A stretch of DNA of 29,608 bases, from the NCBI GenBank assembly GCA_964607015.1, contig CAZSHN010000010.1, forward strand, positions 1-29,608. Reading direction: 5' to 3'. Both the position numbers and the translations under genes were made by a program. Positions 1 through 8,074 of this stretch are shown here, piece by piece. Origin of the DNA: CAYUNN01 sp964607015. GTDB taxonomy: Bacteria > Patescibacteriota > Minisyncoccia > Minisyncoccales > JAGGXC01. The notes under the pieces were generated by a model that had not been told where the DNA came from, searched no databases, and was given only the letters and a program-made list of their open reading frames with translations. Position 1 is the stretch's first letter. The number at the start of each line of letters is the position of its first letter.

Positions 1-56
1 AGAGCAACGCTCTCGTAAAGCGTAGGTCATCGGTTCAAGTCCGATCTCTGGCTCCA
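1..56 (+). tRNA. tRNA-Thr (anticodon CGT), 3' part only
   Basis: This is the 3' part of a tRNA cut by the window edge. The anticodon stem acgct/agcgt encloses the loop ctcgtaa, which puts CGT at positions 34-36 and so decodes ACG as threonine. The T arm is atcgg-ttcaagt-ccgat. The 3' acceptor strand ctctggc is followed by discriminator T and an encoded CCA at 54-56. The 5' acceptor strand and most of the D arm lie outside the window. Identity rests on the anticodon; a U discriminator is compatible with Thr. Confidence 0.9.
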
Positions 57-77
57 AAAATAAAGAATAATAAATAT

Positions 78-224
78 ATGGGTAAATCAGTTTATATAGA
101 TTTTATACTTACTTTTTTTCTTTGTGTTATTCTTCTCTTGATTTTATTGAGTGGAACGGATTTTAATTTCTCAGATTTATTTGCTTCTATCGGTGAATTC
201 TTTTTAAGAATTTCTGGAAAATAA
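78..224 (+). CDS. Small single-pass membrane protein (hypothetical, 48 aa)
   Basis: A short ORF runs from ATG 78 to TAA 222-224, between the tRNA and prfB. After a short start (MGKSVYID) comes a strongly hydrophobic stretch of about 16-18 residues (FILTFFLCVILLLILL), then a polar and aromatic tail (SGTDFNFSDLFASIGEFFLRISGK). This looks like a single transmembrane helix followed by an amphipathic segment. There is no recognisable Shine-Dalgarno sequence and I do not recognise a family. It fills an otherwise empty gap and its composition is membrane-like rather than random, but an ORF this short could be chance. Confidence 0.5.
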   Translation: MGKSVYIDFILTFFLCVILLLILLSGTDFNFSDLFASIGEFFLRISGK

Positions 225-229
225 GATAA

Positions 230-258
230 TTGATTTTTTGATTATAAAAAGTTAAAAT
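230..258 (+). promoter_or_regulatory. Promoter of prfB
   Basis: TTGATT at 230-235 and TAAAAT at 253-258 are separated by 17 bp. Transcription would start near 265, essentially at the prfB ATG (266), which implies a leaderless mRNA. Confidence 0.6.
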
Positions 259-265
259 ACCTTAT

Positions 266-1364
266 ATGAAAGAAATTCAAGAGAAAATAGAAGAATTGCA
301 GAATAAAGCCCTCTCATTAGAGGAGTATCTTTGACGTTGATAAAAAGAAAAAAGAGCTTGGAGATTTAGAAGAAAAAAGTAAAGATCCTAATTTCTGGGA
401 CAATCAAGAAAGAGCAACAGAGATTAGTAAAAAAATATCAGATCTTAGAGAAGAAATAGAAGAGGTTGAAAAGATTGAGAAAGAATTAGCTGAATTGAAA
501 GAGATTAGTAAAATTTCAGAATCAGATGATCTTGAAAAAGAGATTGAGCAAAAAATAGATCTTTTAGAAAAAAGAATAAGTGAAGAGGAAATTAAAACTT
601 ATCTTTCTGGTAAGTATGATAAAGGAAATGCGATTATCTCTATTTATTCTGGAGCAGGAGGTCAAGATGCAGAGGACTGGGCAACGATGCTTTTAAGGAT
701 GTATAGAAGGTTTTGTGAAAATAAAGGATTTGGTGTTAAGATTTTAGATCAATCTTTTGGAGAAGGCGGTGGCCCTGAAGGAAGAATAGGAACCAAAGAA
801 GCAACCATTGAAGCAAGAGGAAAATATGCTTACGGACTTCTTGGCGGCGAAAGTGGAACCCATAGAATAGTTCGTCTTTCTCCTTTTTCTTCTCAAAGCC
901 TCCGGCATACTTCTTTTGCTCTAGTAGAAGTAATTCCAGAAATAGGGAAGAGTGATCAAGTAGAAGTAAGACCAGAAGATATTAGGGTAGATACGTTTAG
1001 AGCTTCTGGTCCAGGTGGGCAGTATGTTAACAAAAGAGAGAGTGCGGTGAGAATTACTCATATTCCTACTGGAATTAGTGTGAGCTGTCAGTCAGAAAGA
1101 CTACAAGGTCTTAACCGACAAAAAGCAGAAGATCTTCTTTATTCAAAACTTTATCAAAGAAAAAAATTAGAACAAGAAAAGGAATTAGAAAAAATAAAAG
1201 GTCCTTCGTCTTCAGCAAGCTGGGGAGAACAAATTAGATCTTATGTTCTTCATCCCTATAAAATGGTTAGAGATAATAGAACTGGAGTAAAAACTAATCA
1301 AGTTGAAGATGTGTTGGACGGAAATTTAGATGAATTCATTAGAGCAGAAATTAAACTTAAATAG
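266..1364 (+). CDS. prfB: Peptide chain release factor 2 (RF2), made by programmed +1 frameshift
   Basis: RF2 recognises UGA and UAA in the ribosomal A site and triggers peptide release. The gene starts at ATG 266, reads 22 codons to CTT (329-331), meets TGA (332-334), and continues in the +1 frame from GAC 333 to TAG 1362-1364. This gives 22 + 343 = 365 aa, the usual RF2 length. The slip site is the classic arrangement: AGGAG, TAT, then CTT TGA C. In the downstream frame I see the SPF anticodon-reading tripeptide (in RLSPFSSQS) and the GGQ catalytic motif (SGPGGQYVNKRESAVR). An ORF search that ignores the frameshift finds only the part from TTG 495. The ftsE reading frame overlaps or abuts the 3' end. 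RF2 level should control its own synthesis at the internal TGA. Confidence 0.97.
321..335 (+). promoter_or_regulatory. RF2 programmed frameshift site
   Basis: The internal Shine-Dalgarno-like AGGAG (321-325) lies three bases before the slippery CTT-TGA-C (329-335). At low RF2 the ribosome slips +1 on CUU/UUU and reads GAC. At high RF2 it terminates at TGA. This is established prfB autoregulation, and every element is visible here. Confidence 0.95.
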
Positions 1365-1368
1365 AAAA

Positions 1369-2049
1369 TTGATATCTTTTCAAAACGTAAGTAAAGATTA
1401 CTCCAGAGGAGTAAAAGCTTTAGATGATGTTTCTTTTAATATAAGAGAAGGAGAGTTTGTTTGTTTAGCTGGAAAGTCTGGTGCAGGAAAAACTACTTTA
1501 TTGAAATTATTGATCAGACAAGAAAAGCCAACCCGAGGAAGGATTCTGTTTGATGGTTTTGAGGTTCAAAAATTAGAATCAAAAGATATTCCTTATTACC
1601 GAAGAAGAATCGGAGCCGTTTTTCAGGATTACAAACTTCTTTCTTCTAAAACTGCTTATGAAAACATTGCTTATATTATGGAAGTGATGGGATTTACTAA
1701 AGAAGAAATTGATAGAGAGGTTCCTCAAGTTTTGGAAATAGTTGGCTTAACTGATCGTGCTCATCAGTTTCCAAGTGAGCTTTCTGGAGGAGAGAGGCAG
1801 AGAGTTGCCATTGCCAGAGCTTTGATAACAAGGCCAGAAGTAATTTGCGCTGACGAACCAACAGGAAATCTTGATCCTTATCATACTCGTGATATAATTC
1901 AATTGCTTTTAAAGATTCAAGAAATGGGTAATACTGTAATTTTGTCTACGCATGATAAAGGAATAATTGATAATTTAGAAAGAAGGGTGATTACTTTAGA
2001 AAAAGGAAAAATAATAAGAGATGAAAAAAAAGGTAGATTTGTATGTTAA
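1369..2049 (+). CDS. ftsE: Cell division ATP-binding protein FtsE
   Basis: This is the ATPase of the FtsEX complex, which couples ATP hydrolysis at the division septum to peptidoglycan hydrolase activation. The ABC signatures are complete: Walker A GKSGAGKTT, Q-loop VFQDYKLL, signature LSGGERQRVAIARAL, Walker B VICADEPTGNLDP and switch His in LSTHD. I prefer TTG 1369 because it gives the typical FtsE start (M)ISFQNVSKDY and 226 aa. An in-frame ATG at 1330 adds 13 residues and would overlap prfB by 35 nt. The 3' end overlaps ftsX by 7 nt, so the two are translationally coupled. The function is secure; the start is less so. Confidence 0.95.
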   Translation: MISFQNVSKDYSRGVKALDDVSFNIREGEFVCLAGKSGAGKTTLLKLLIRQEKPTRGRILFDGFEVQKLESKDIPYYRRRIGAVFQDYKLLSSKTAYENIAYIMEVMGFTKEEIDREVPQVLEIVGLTDRAHQFPSELSGGERQRVAIARALITRPEVICADEPTGNLDPYHTRDIIQLLLKIQEMGNTVILSTHDKGIIDNLERRVITLEKGKIIRDEKKGRFVC

Positions 2050-2951
2050 CTTCTCTTAAAAAAATATTTAAATTTAGCTTGGAAAGTATTTCTAGGAATA
2101 AAGGATTGTTTTTTACTACGACCTTAGTTATAACAATAACTACTTCTTTAATTTCAGGAGCTTTTCTTTTGAGAGGGGTAACTGATTCTTTGGTTTATCA
2201 TCTTCAAGAAAAAGTTGATATTAGTGTTTATTTTAATGCTAACGTTGATGAGGGAAGTATTTTAAAAATGAAAGAAGAATTAACTGAAGTTCCAGAAATT
2301 AAATCTGTTAAATATATTTCAAGAGAAGAAGCCTTAGAGGTTTTCAGAGAGAAGCATAAAGATGATCCTTTAATCATGGAGTCGTTGGAGGAAATAGGAG
2401 AGAACCCTTTAGTAGCTCATTTAAATATTAAAGCTGCTCAAGCTTCTCAGTATGAACAGATTTCCGGTTTTTTAGAAAAGAGTTCTTTTAGTGAAATTAT
2501 TGATAAGGTAGATTATCATCAAAATAAAACTGTTATTGAAAGAATATTTTCTATTAGTGCGAATGTTGAAAAAACATCCCTTATCCTTATAATTATTTCT
2601 GCTGTTTTGGCTGTCTTAGTTGCTTTTAATACGGTGAGACTTGGAATAGTTAGCTTTAAAAGGGAAATCTCTATAATGAGATTAGTTGGTGCGTCTAACT
2701 GGTTTATCCGAGGACCATTTGCTGTTCAAGGAATGTTGTCTGCTGTCTTAGCTACTGTTTTTTCTCTTGCAATATTTTTTGCCGGTTGTTATTTCCTTTC
2801 TCCTAAATTAGCAGTTTTAATCAGTGACTTTAGTTTGAGTGGTTATCTTAGGGCAAACATTGGAACTATTCTTCTTATCCAATTAGGAGCTGCGATGGGG
2901 CTTGCAGTTATTCCTTCATTGGTTGCAATTAGAAAGTATTTGCATATTTGA
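2043..2951 (+). CDS. ftsX: Cell division protein FtsX (membrane partner of FtsE)
   Basis: This is the permease-like subunit of FtsEX. It has 302 residues: a cytoplasmic start (MLTSLKKIFKFSLESISRNK), a first membrane segment around residues 22-45, a long extracellular domain to about residue 175 that would contact a hydrolase or adaptor, then three hydrophobic segments (about 178-200, 225-250 and 272-295). The FtsX motif around KREISIMRLVGAS lies between TM2 and TM3. It starts inside the end of ftsE (ATG 2043; ftsE stop 2047-2049). It ends with TGA only 4 nt before tRNA-Gln, so the mRNA may be processed at the tRNA. Confidence 0.96.
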   Translation: MLTSLKKIFKFSLESISRNKGLFFTTTLVITITTSLISGAFLLRGVTDSLVYHLQEKVDISVYFNANVDEGSILKMKEELTEVPEIKSVKYISREEALEVFREKHKDDPLIMESLEEIGENPLVAHLNIKAAQASQYEQISGFLEKSSFSEIIDKVDYHQNKTVIERIFSISANVEKTSLILIIISAVLAVLVAFNTVRLGIVSFKREISIMRLVGASNWFIRGPFAVQGMLSAVLATVFSLAIFFAGCYFLSPKLAVLISDFSLSGYLRANIGTILLIQLGAAMGLAVIPSLVAIRKYLHI

Positions 2952-2955
2952 TTGA

Positions 2956-3029
2956 TGCGGGGTCGTCTAATGGTAGGACAGATGCCTCTGGAGCATTAGA
3001 TCTAGGTTCGAATCCTAGCCCCGCAGCCA
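2956..3029 (+). tRNA. tRNA-Gln (anticodon CTG)
   Basis: A complete 74-nt cloverleaf. Acceptor TGCGGGG (2956-2962) pairs with CCCCGCA (3019-3025). The D stem is gtct/ggac, the anticodon stem gatgc/gcatt with loop ctctgga gives CTG at 34-36, and the T arm is ctagg-ttcgaat-cctag. Discriminator G and an encoded CCA (3027-3029) follow. The U1 start and G73 fit glutamine identity. It lies 4 nt after ftsX. Confidence 0.97.
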
Positions 3030-3046
3030 GTGTTTTACGATAATCT

Positions 3047-3080
3047 GCCTGAGAATAATTTCTCAGGTTTATCTTTCTAA
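3047..3080 (+). terminator. Rho-independent terminator after tRNA-Gln
   Basis: An 8-bp stem (3048-3055 with 3060-3067, cctgagaa/ttctcagg) with a 4-nt loop is followed by the T-rich run tttatcttt. It would end the prfB-ftsEX-tRNA-Gln transcript. Confidence 0.8.
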
Positions 3081-3100
3081 GTTTAATAAAAATATTATAT

Positions 3101-3709
3101 ATGAAAAAGCAAGTTATAATTATTCGTGGTGGGAATTCTCACGATTCATATGAGGATTACATATCATTTTTAAAGAATTACGAGATTGATCTTGAGAGGA
3201 TTGGGTCTAAAGGATGGAAGAAAAAGTTAGAAGAAGATCTTGAAAGCGATTTTGAGGTAATTCCTTTTAAGATGCCTAATCCAATGAATGCTAAGTATTA
3301 TGAATGGAAAATCATGTTTGACAAATTATTACCATTCTTAAGAGATGATGTTATATTAATAGGTCATTCTCTTGGTGGTATTTTTCTGGTTAAGTATTTG
3401 TCTGAGAACAATTTTCCTAAAAAAATAAAAGCAACTTTTATTGTTTCTGCGCCCTTTGATGGCGAGGGGACAGAAGAGTCTCTGGGAGATTTTGAATTAT
3501 CAGGAGGTTTTGATAAATTTAAGGAACAAGGAGGGGAAATATTCTTTTATCATAGCGAAGACGATCCTTGCGTTCCATTTAGTGACTTAAATAAGTACAA
3601 AAACTCTTTACCAAAAGCAAATTATAAGGTATTTAAAGATAGGGGTCATTTTAGTGGTTCTGAGTTTAATGAATTACTTGAAGATATTAGAAAGATTTCT
3701 AACGATTAA
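3101..3709 (+). CDS. RBBP9/YdeN-like alpha/beta serine hydrolase
   Basis: A 202-residue single-domain alpha/beta hydrolase. The strand VIIIRGGNS near the start is the usual oxyanion-hole region. The nucleophile elbow GHSLGG carries the catalytic Ser at about residue 90. The acid is likely the Asp in HSEDDPCVPF (about 151-160) and the His lies in DRGHFSGSEF (about 183-192). The length and the terminal GHF arrangement match the small RBBP9/YdeN hydrolases, whose natural substrates are poorly known. There is no signal peptide, so it should be cytoplasmic. It ends 5 nt before ychF and is probably co-transcribed with it. Confidence 0.85.
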   Translation: MKKQVIIIRGGNSHDSYEDYISFLKNYEIDLERIGSKGWKKKLEEDLESDFEVIPFKMPNPMNAKYYEWKIMFDKLLPFLRDDVILIGHSLGGIFLVKYLSENNFPKKIKATFIVSAPFDGEGTEESLGDFELSGGFDKFKEQGGEIFFYHSEDDPCVPFSDLNKYKNSLPKANYKVFKDRGHFSGSEFNELLEDIRKISND

Positions 3710-3714
3710 CAAAC

Positions 3715-4785
3715 ATGTCTTTATCTATAGGAATAGTGGGATTGCCCAATGTTGGCAAATCGACGCTATTTAATACAATTACAAAAAAACAAGTTGATAT
3801 AGCTAACTATCCTTTTTGTACTATTGATCCTAATGTTGGAGTGGTTACTGTACCAGACGAAAGAGTTGATAAACTTGCTCGATTAATGAATTCGAAAAAA
3901 AAGATATATACTACAATTGAGTTTTTTGATATTGCTGGTCTCGTAAAAGGAGCAAATAAGGGAGAAGGATTAGGAAATAAATTTTTAGCTAACATCAGAG
4001 AAACCGATGCAATTGTTTATGTGCTTCGGGGTTTCTCCAATTCTAATATTGTTAATACTCAGGAAAGCATCGATCCGTTAAAAGAAAAAGATGTTTTAGA
4101 TACGGAGTTGATGTTGAAGGATTTAGAGACATTGGAGAAAAGAATAGAAAGTTTGGAAAAAGAAATAAAGGCAAGAAAAAAAGAAGCAATTAAAGAGCAA
4201 GAGGCCTTAAAGAAAGCCAAGGATCTTTTAGAAAATGGAAAGATTTTATCAGAACAGGAATTTAGTGAAAGCGAGAAAAAGATTATTGCTCAATATCAAC
4301 TTCTTACCATGAAGCCAAGGCTATATCTTTTGAATGGAGAAAAAGAAGAGATTGAAGAAAAGAATTTTCTTAAAGTTTTTAAAGAAAATAATTGGCCTTA
4401 TTTAATAATAGACATTCTTGCTGAAAATGAAGTAGTTGACATGTCTCAAGAAGAAAGAGCTTCTTTGGGACTAGAGCCAGAATCAGAATTAAAGGACCTC
4501 ATTAAAAGAAGCTATGAGATTCTTGGATTAATAACTTTCTTTACTACAGGAGAAGACGAAACTCGTGCTTGGACGATTAAAAAAGGAAGCACAGCTCCTG
4601 AGGCTGGGGGAGTAATTCATAGTGATTTTGAAGATAAATTTATTAAAGCAGAAGTTATTAATTGGAATGATCTTCTGGAAGTAGGAGGAATTGCAGAAGC
4701 AAGAGAAAAAGGATTAATGCGTACCGAAGGAAAAGAATATTTAGTTAAAGACGGAGATGTTATTGAGATAAAACATTGTGCTTAA
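3715..4785 (+). CDS. ychF: Ribosome-binding ATPase/GTPase YchF (Obg-family, OLA1 type)
   Basis: 356 residues, close to the usual 360 or so. The G1 P-loop is GLPNVGKST (residues 8-16). The G3 region reads DIAGLVKGANKGEGLGNKFLANIRE, written here as family hallmarks DIAGLVKGA and GEGLGNKFLA. A coiled-coil insertion (about 130-175, rich in K and E) and a C-terminal TGS domain (FFTTGEDETRAWTI to the end) follow in the standard order. YchF binds ribosomes and hydrolyses ATP in many bacteria. One oddity: the base-specificity motif, normally NxxE (NVNE), appears to read N-G-E-K (in YLLNGEKEE), so the usual Glu is displaced or replaced. A terminator follows. Confidence 0.96.
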   Translation: MSLSIGIVGLPNVGKSTLFNTITKKQVDIANYPFCTIDPNVGVVTVPDERVDKLARLMNSKKKIYTTIEFFDIAGLVKGANKGEGLGNKFLANIRETDAIVYVLRGFSNSNIVNTQESIDPLKEKDVLDTELMLKDLETLEKRIESLEKEIKARKKEAIKEQEALKKAKDLLENGKILSEQEFSESEKKIIAQYQLLTMKPRLYLLNGEKEEIEEKNFLKVFKENNWPYLIIDILAENEVVDMSQEERASLGLEPESELKDLIKRSYEILGLITFFTTGEDETRAWTIKKGSTAPEAGGVIHSDFEDKFIKAEVINWNDLLEVGGIAEAREKGLMRTEGKEYLVKDGDVIEIKHCA

Positions 4786-4793
4786 ATAAGTAG

Positions 4794-4825
4794 AAAAAAT
4801 CGTTCAAAAGACGATTTTTTTGTTT
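4794..4825 (+). terminator. Rho-independent terminator after ychF
   Basis: A stem of aaaaatcgt (4795-4803) with acgattttt (4811-4819), loop 4804-4810, runs straight into T residues and tgttt. Confidence 0.85.
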
Positions 4826-4880
4826 AATAATAATCTTGCTTATTTTAAACAATTATTCTCTTTAATTTATTTAAAACTAT

Positions 4881-4888
4881 GTTAAAAT
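4881..4888 (+). promoter_or_regulatory. Probable -10 element upstream of ftsZ
   Basis: TGTTAAAAT (extended -10 form, TAAAAT at 4883-4888) lies 21 nt before ATG 4910. The -35 (TTTAAT, 4861-4866, 16-bp spacer) is weak. The same TGTTAAAAT word precedes rnhB. Confidence 0.45.
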
Positions 4889-4909
4889 TAAATAAATAAA
4901 TTGAGTTGT

Positions 4910-6316
4910 ATGAGTGACAATTTTTTGGTTCGGAAAACAAAAATAAGGGTAATTGGAATTGGGGGTGGTGGAGGATCTATTGTTTCTGAACTTGCTAAGA
5001 AAATTAAAAAAGCAAGTTTTTTTGCTGCAAATACTGATAGCCAAGCATTAAAAAAAACTCCTAAGAAAGTTCGTAAATTACAGATTGGAAAAGAGGTAAC
5101 ACAAGGACTGGGAACAGGGATGAGCCCTGAATTAGGAAAAGTTGCAGCAGAAAAAGATAAAAAGAAGATTGAAAGGATTCTTGAGAGGCCTGATTTTTGT
5201 ATATTTGTAGCTTGTCTTGGCGGAGGAACAGGATCAGGAGCAACCCCAGTTTTTACTAAAATATCTGATAATTTAAATAATAGTATTAATTTAGGAATCT
5301 TTACTCTTCCTTTTGATTTTGAAGGAGAAAAGAGAAAAAAAATTGCTGAGAATGCTCTAAAAGAATTAGAGTCAAATCTAAATGGTGTTTTACTTATTCG
5401 TAATCAAAAGATATTTAATATCATTGATAAAAAGACTTCTTTGGCTAATGCCTTTGAAGAGGTTAATAAAATTTTAGCCAAAGATCTCGAGAACTTAATC
5501 AATTTAATTTATAAGCCGGGTTTGATTAATATTGATTTCGCTGATTTTAAAACTATCCTGTCGGGAAAGGAAAAGAGAATTTATTTTAGCACAGCAAAAG
5601 CAAAAGGACCTGAAAGGTCAGAGCAGGTGACGAAGGAAGTTCTTTCTTCTCCTTTGATTGATTTTGATTTTAAAAGATCTGACAGATTTCTTTTCAATAT
5701 TTCTACTTCTTCTAGTTTGAAGATGAAGGAGGCAGAAGAAATTTGTAATAGTTTTTCTTCTTTGAACAGAAGAGCAAAGATTGTTTTTGGGATTGAGAAA
5801 GATTCTTCTTTGAATAAATCAGAGATAGAAGTTACTTTGCTTGTTGCGGGAAAAAAAGATGATGATCAAGAGCCGGAAAAGAAAGAACAGAAAAAAGAAA
5901 AGAAAGAAAAGCAAAGGGAAGTCAAAAAAAAGAAGACTAAAGGTAAAAGAAAAACCAAGAAAAAACCTAGCAAGAAAAAGAAATCTTCTGACAAAGAAAA
6001 GAAGGAAGAAAAAAAGAGTAGTAAGATTAAAGAGAAGAAGAAACCTAAAAAAAGCAAAAAGAAGAAAAAAGAGAAGAAAGATAATAAGGAAGAAAAAAAA
6101 GAGAAGGAATTAGAAGTAAAGGTTAAAGTTAAAAAAGATAAAAAGAAAAAGAAAAAGAAAAAAGAGAAGAAAAGACTCAATGCTTTAGAGGTAAAAAGAG
6201 CTGCTCAAGAAAAAGAAAACAAAAGATTAGCGAAAGAAGATAGGTGGGACATACCTGCATTTTTGCGTCGGAGTCCCTGGAAAGACAAAATTAAAAAATC
6301 AAAAGAAGAAGATTAA
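4910..6316 (+). CDS. ftsZ: Cell division GTPase FtsZ with a long Lys-rich C-terminal linker
   Basis: FtsZ polymerises into the division ring. The N-terminal 310 or so residues carry the tubulin/FtsZ fold: VIGIGGGGG, the T3 loop AANTDSQAL, the signature GGGTGSG (about 105-111), LPFDFEGEKRKK and the T7 loop NIDFADFKTIL. Residues about 315-445 form an exceptional Lys/Glu-rich, low-complexity linker with runs of five or more Lys. The extreme C terminus reads DRWDIPAFLRRSPW (about 444-457), a near-perfect match to the conserved FtsZ C-terminal peptide (DIPAFLR) that binds FtsA and ZipA-type partners, so the frame is kept through the A-rich tract. I chose ATG 4910 over TTG 4901 because TTG would add only three residues (MSC). 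galU follows after 12 nt. Confidence 0.93.
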   Translation: MSDNFLVRKTKIRVIGIGGGGGSIVSELAKKIKKASFFAANTDSQALKKTPKKVRKLQIGKEVTQGLGTGMSPELGKVAAEKDKKKIERILERPDFCIFVACLGGGTGSGATPVFTKISDNLNNSINLGIFTLPFDFEGEKRKKIAENALKELESNLNGVLLIRNQKIFNIIDKKTSLANAFEEVNKILAKDLENLINLIYKPGLINIDFADFKTILSGKEKRIYFSTAKAKGPERSEQVTKEVLSSPLIDFDFKRSDRFLFNISTSSSLKMKEAEEICNSFSSLNRRAKIVFGIEKDSSLNKSEIEVTLLVAGKKDDDQEPEKKEQKKEKKEKQREVKKKKTKGKRKTKKKPSKKKKSSDKEKKEEKKSSKIKEKKKPKKSKKKKKEKKDNKEEKKEKELEVKVKVKKDKKKKKKKKEKKRLNALEVKRAAQEKENKRLAKEDRWDIPAFLRRSPWKDKIKKSKEED

Positions 6317-6328
6317 AAATAAAAAACT

Positions 6329-7195
6329 ATGGTAAAAAAAGCTGTCATTCCTATCGCTGGAATGGGAACAAGATTCTTGCCCCTATCCAAGGTAGTTCCT
6401 AAAGAACTATTCCCTTTAGCTGGAAAACCGGCAATACATTACATTATAGAGGAAGCGAAAAGCTCAGGGGTAAAGGATATAACTTTTGTTACAAGGCCAA
6501 AAAAAAGAGAAATATTGGAATATTTTGAAGACGACACTAAACTTGCTAAAATTTTAAAAGCAAAAAAGAGAAAGTATTTATTAAATGATTTAGATGACGT
6601 TAAAAGCTTGGTAAAGAATATTTCTTTTTCAACTGTTTCTCAAAAAGATCCTTTAGGCGATGGTCACGCTATTCTTCAGGCGAAAAAGAATATGAAAAAG
6701 AAACCTTTTGGTGTTTTCTTTGCAGATGATATCGTAGACTCTAAGGTTCCATGCTTGGAACAATTGGATAAAGTTTTTGGAACTGCCCAAGCTCCTGTTT
6801 TGGCATTAAAAGAGGTTGGCGAAGAAAGGACTCCTAATTACGGAATTGCAGAGGTTGAGAAGATATCTAACCGTCTTTATAAGATAAAAGGAATTGTAGA
6901 AAAGCCAGAATTAGGAAAAGCTCCTTCTAATTTAGCTATTGTTGGTAGATACATTTTAACTCCAGAAATATTTGATTATTTAGAGCAAGAAGCAGGAGAG
7001 GCCAAGGGAGAAGTCATTTTAGCCAATGCTTTGAGAAAGTTTTTAGATAGTGGTAAAATGATTTATGGATATGAAATAAAAGGAGAATGGTTAGAGTGTG
7101 GAACAAAATCTTCTTGGCTTGAATCTAATCTTTATCTTTGTTTGAAAGATCCAAATTTAAGAAAAAAGGCACAGGATATTATAAAAGAAAGTTAA
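6329..7195 (+). CDS. galU: UTP-glucose-1-phosphate uridylyltransferase
   Basis: Makes UDP-glucose from UTP and glucose-1-phosphate for glycan synthesis. It is 288 residues, the usual bacterial GalU size. The nucleotidyltransferase start is (M)VKKAVIPIAGMGTRFLPLSK, with VPKELFPLAGKPAIHYI following. Further family blocks are GDGHAILQAK (about 109-118), VFFADDI (catalytic Asp pair), PNYGIAEVE, IKGIVEKP, VGRYILTPEIF and GEWLECGTK near the C terminus. It lies 12 nt after ftsZ and its TAA is 2 nt before the next ATG, so it belongs to a tightly packed transcript. The GT2 domain three genes downstream could use a sugar nucleotide, but no direct link is shown. Confidence 0.95.
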   Translation: MVKKAVIPIAGMGTRFLPLSKVVPKELFPLAGKPAIHYIIEEAKSSGVKDITFVTRPKKREILEYFEDDTKLAKILKAKKRKYLLNDLDDVKSLVKNISFSTVSQKDPLGDGHAILQAKKNMKKKPFGVFFADDIVDSKVPCLEQLDKVFGTAQAPVLALKEVGEERTPNYGIAEVEKISNRLYKIKGIVEKPELGKAPSNLAIVGRYILTPEIFDYLEQEAGEAKGEVILANALRKFLDSGKMIYGYEIKGEWLECGTKSSWLESNLYLCLKDPNLRKKAQDIIKES

Positions 7196-7197
7196 AA

Positions 7198-8061
7198 ATG
7201 AAAGAAGTAACTAAAGACATTTTAAAAGATATTTACGGTAAGAGACCTGCCAATACTCATAAATACGACTATGGGTTTGTTTTGGTTATAGGAGGGTCTG
7301 AGCTATACACTGGTTCTCCTGCATTATCAGCGTTTGCAGCTTATAGATCTGGAGCAGATTTGGTTCATATTATTACTCCTCAGAGAGCAGCTGATATTAT
7401 TGCTTCTTTTAGCCCTGATTTAATCTGTTGTCCTTTGAAAGGTTCTCACTTAACAAAAGATCATCTTTCAGATTTAATTTCTATGACAGAGAGTGCTAAG
7501 ATTGTTTCTCATGGCAAAGTTTCTGTTGTTATTGGAGGTGGAATTGGAAGAACCCAAGAAACTCAAGAAACGATTAGAGAGTATCTATCCAATATTTCTA
7601 TTCCAGTAGTAATTGACGCTGATGCTATTCATGCAGTTGCTGATGATCTAAGCGTGATTACTCGAAAACCTTTTTTGATTACTCCGCACGGATATGAATT
7701 TTCTCTTCTAACAAAAAGAGAAACCAAGGGATTATCAGACGAAGAAAAGATAAAAGTAGTAAAAGAAGAGGCGGAGAGATTGAAGACAAATATTTTATTC
7801 AAAAGCAATGTTGATATTATTACTGATGGAAAAGAAGTAGCCCTTAATAAAGCAGGTAATCCTTATCTATCTGTTGGCGGTACTGGTGACGCTTTATCAG
7901 GAGTTGCCGGATCTATAATTGCTCAAGGATTTAAACCATTCTTAGCCGCTCAAGCCGCTGCCTATATCAATGGAAAGGCAGGAGAAATTGCTTCGAAGGA
8001 GAAAGGAGAAGGTTTGCTTGCCACTGATTTAATTGAAGCTATTCCTAAAACTCTGCACTAA
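7198..8061 (+). CDS. nnrD: ADP/ATP-dependent NAD(P)H-hydrate dehydratase (NnrD/CARKD type)
   Basis: Repairs hydrated NAD(P)H by ATP- or ADP-dependent dehydration. 287 residues of the ribokinase-like fold: GKRPANTHKYDYGFVLVIGGS at the start (GFVLVIGGS), the SGADLVHIIT block, VIDADAIHA, ITPHGYEFSLL, and the nucleotide-binding VGGTGDALSG with catalytic Asp around residue 228. I chose ATG 7198, two bases after the galU stop; the frame is open further upstream inside galU (7138) but that extension is not conserved-looking. Only the dehydratase half is present; the epimerase domain (NnrE) often fused in bacteria is missing. Confidence 0.93.
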   Translation: MKEVTKDILKDIYGKRPANTHKYDYGFVLVIGGSELYTGSPALSAFAAYRSGADLVHIITPQRAADIIASFSPDLICCPLKGSHLTKDHLSDLISMTESAKIVSHGKVSVVIGGGIGRTQETQETIREYLSNISIPVVIDADAIHAVADDLSVITRKPFLITPHGYEFSLLTKRETKGLSDEEKIKVVKEEAERLKTNILFKSNVDIITDGKEVALNKAGNPYLSVGGTGDALSGVAGSIIAQGFKPFLAAQAAAYINGKAGEIASKEKGEGLLATDLIEAIPKTLH

Positions 8062-8074
8062 ATAAATAAAAATT

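Noticed and set aside
266..340. prfB as a frameshifted pseudogene
   Set aside because: The internal stop sits in the canonical programmed frameshift context and the product has exactly normal length.
5841..6180. Extra ORFs in other frames over the Lys-rich part of ftsZ (both strands)
   Set aside because: They are by-products of A-rich codons; the FtsZ frame continues to a conserved DIPAFLR end.
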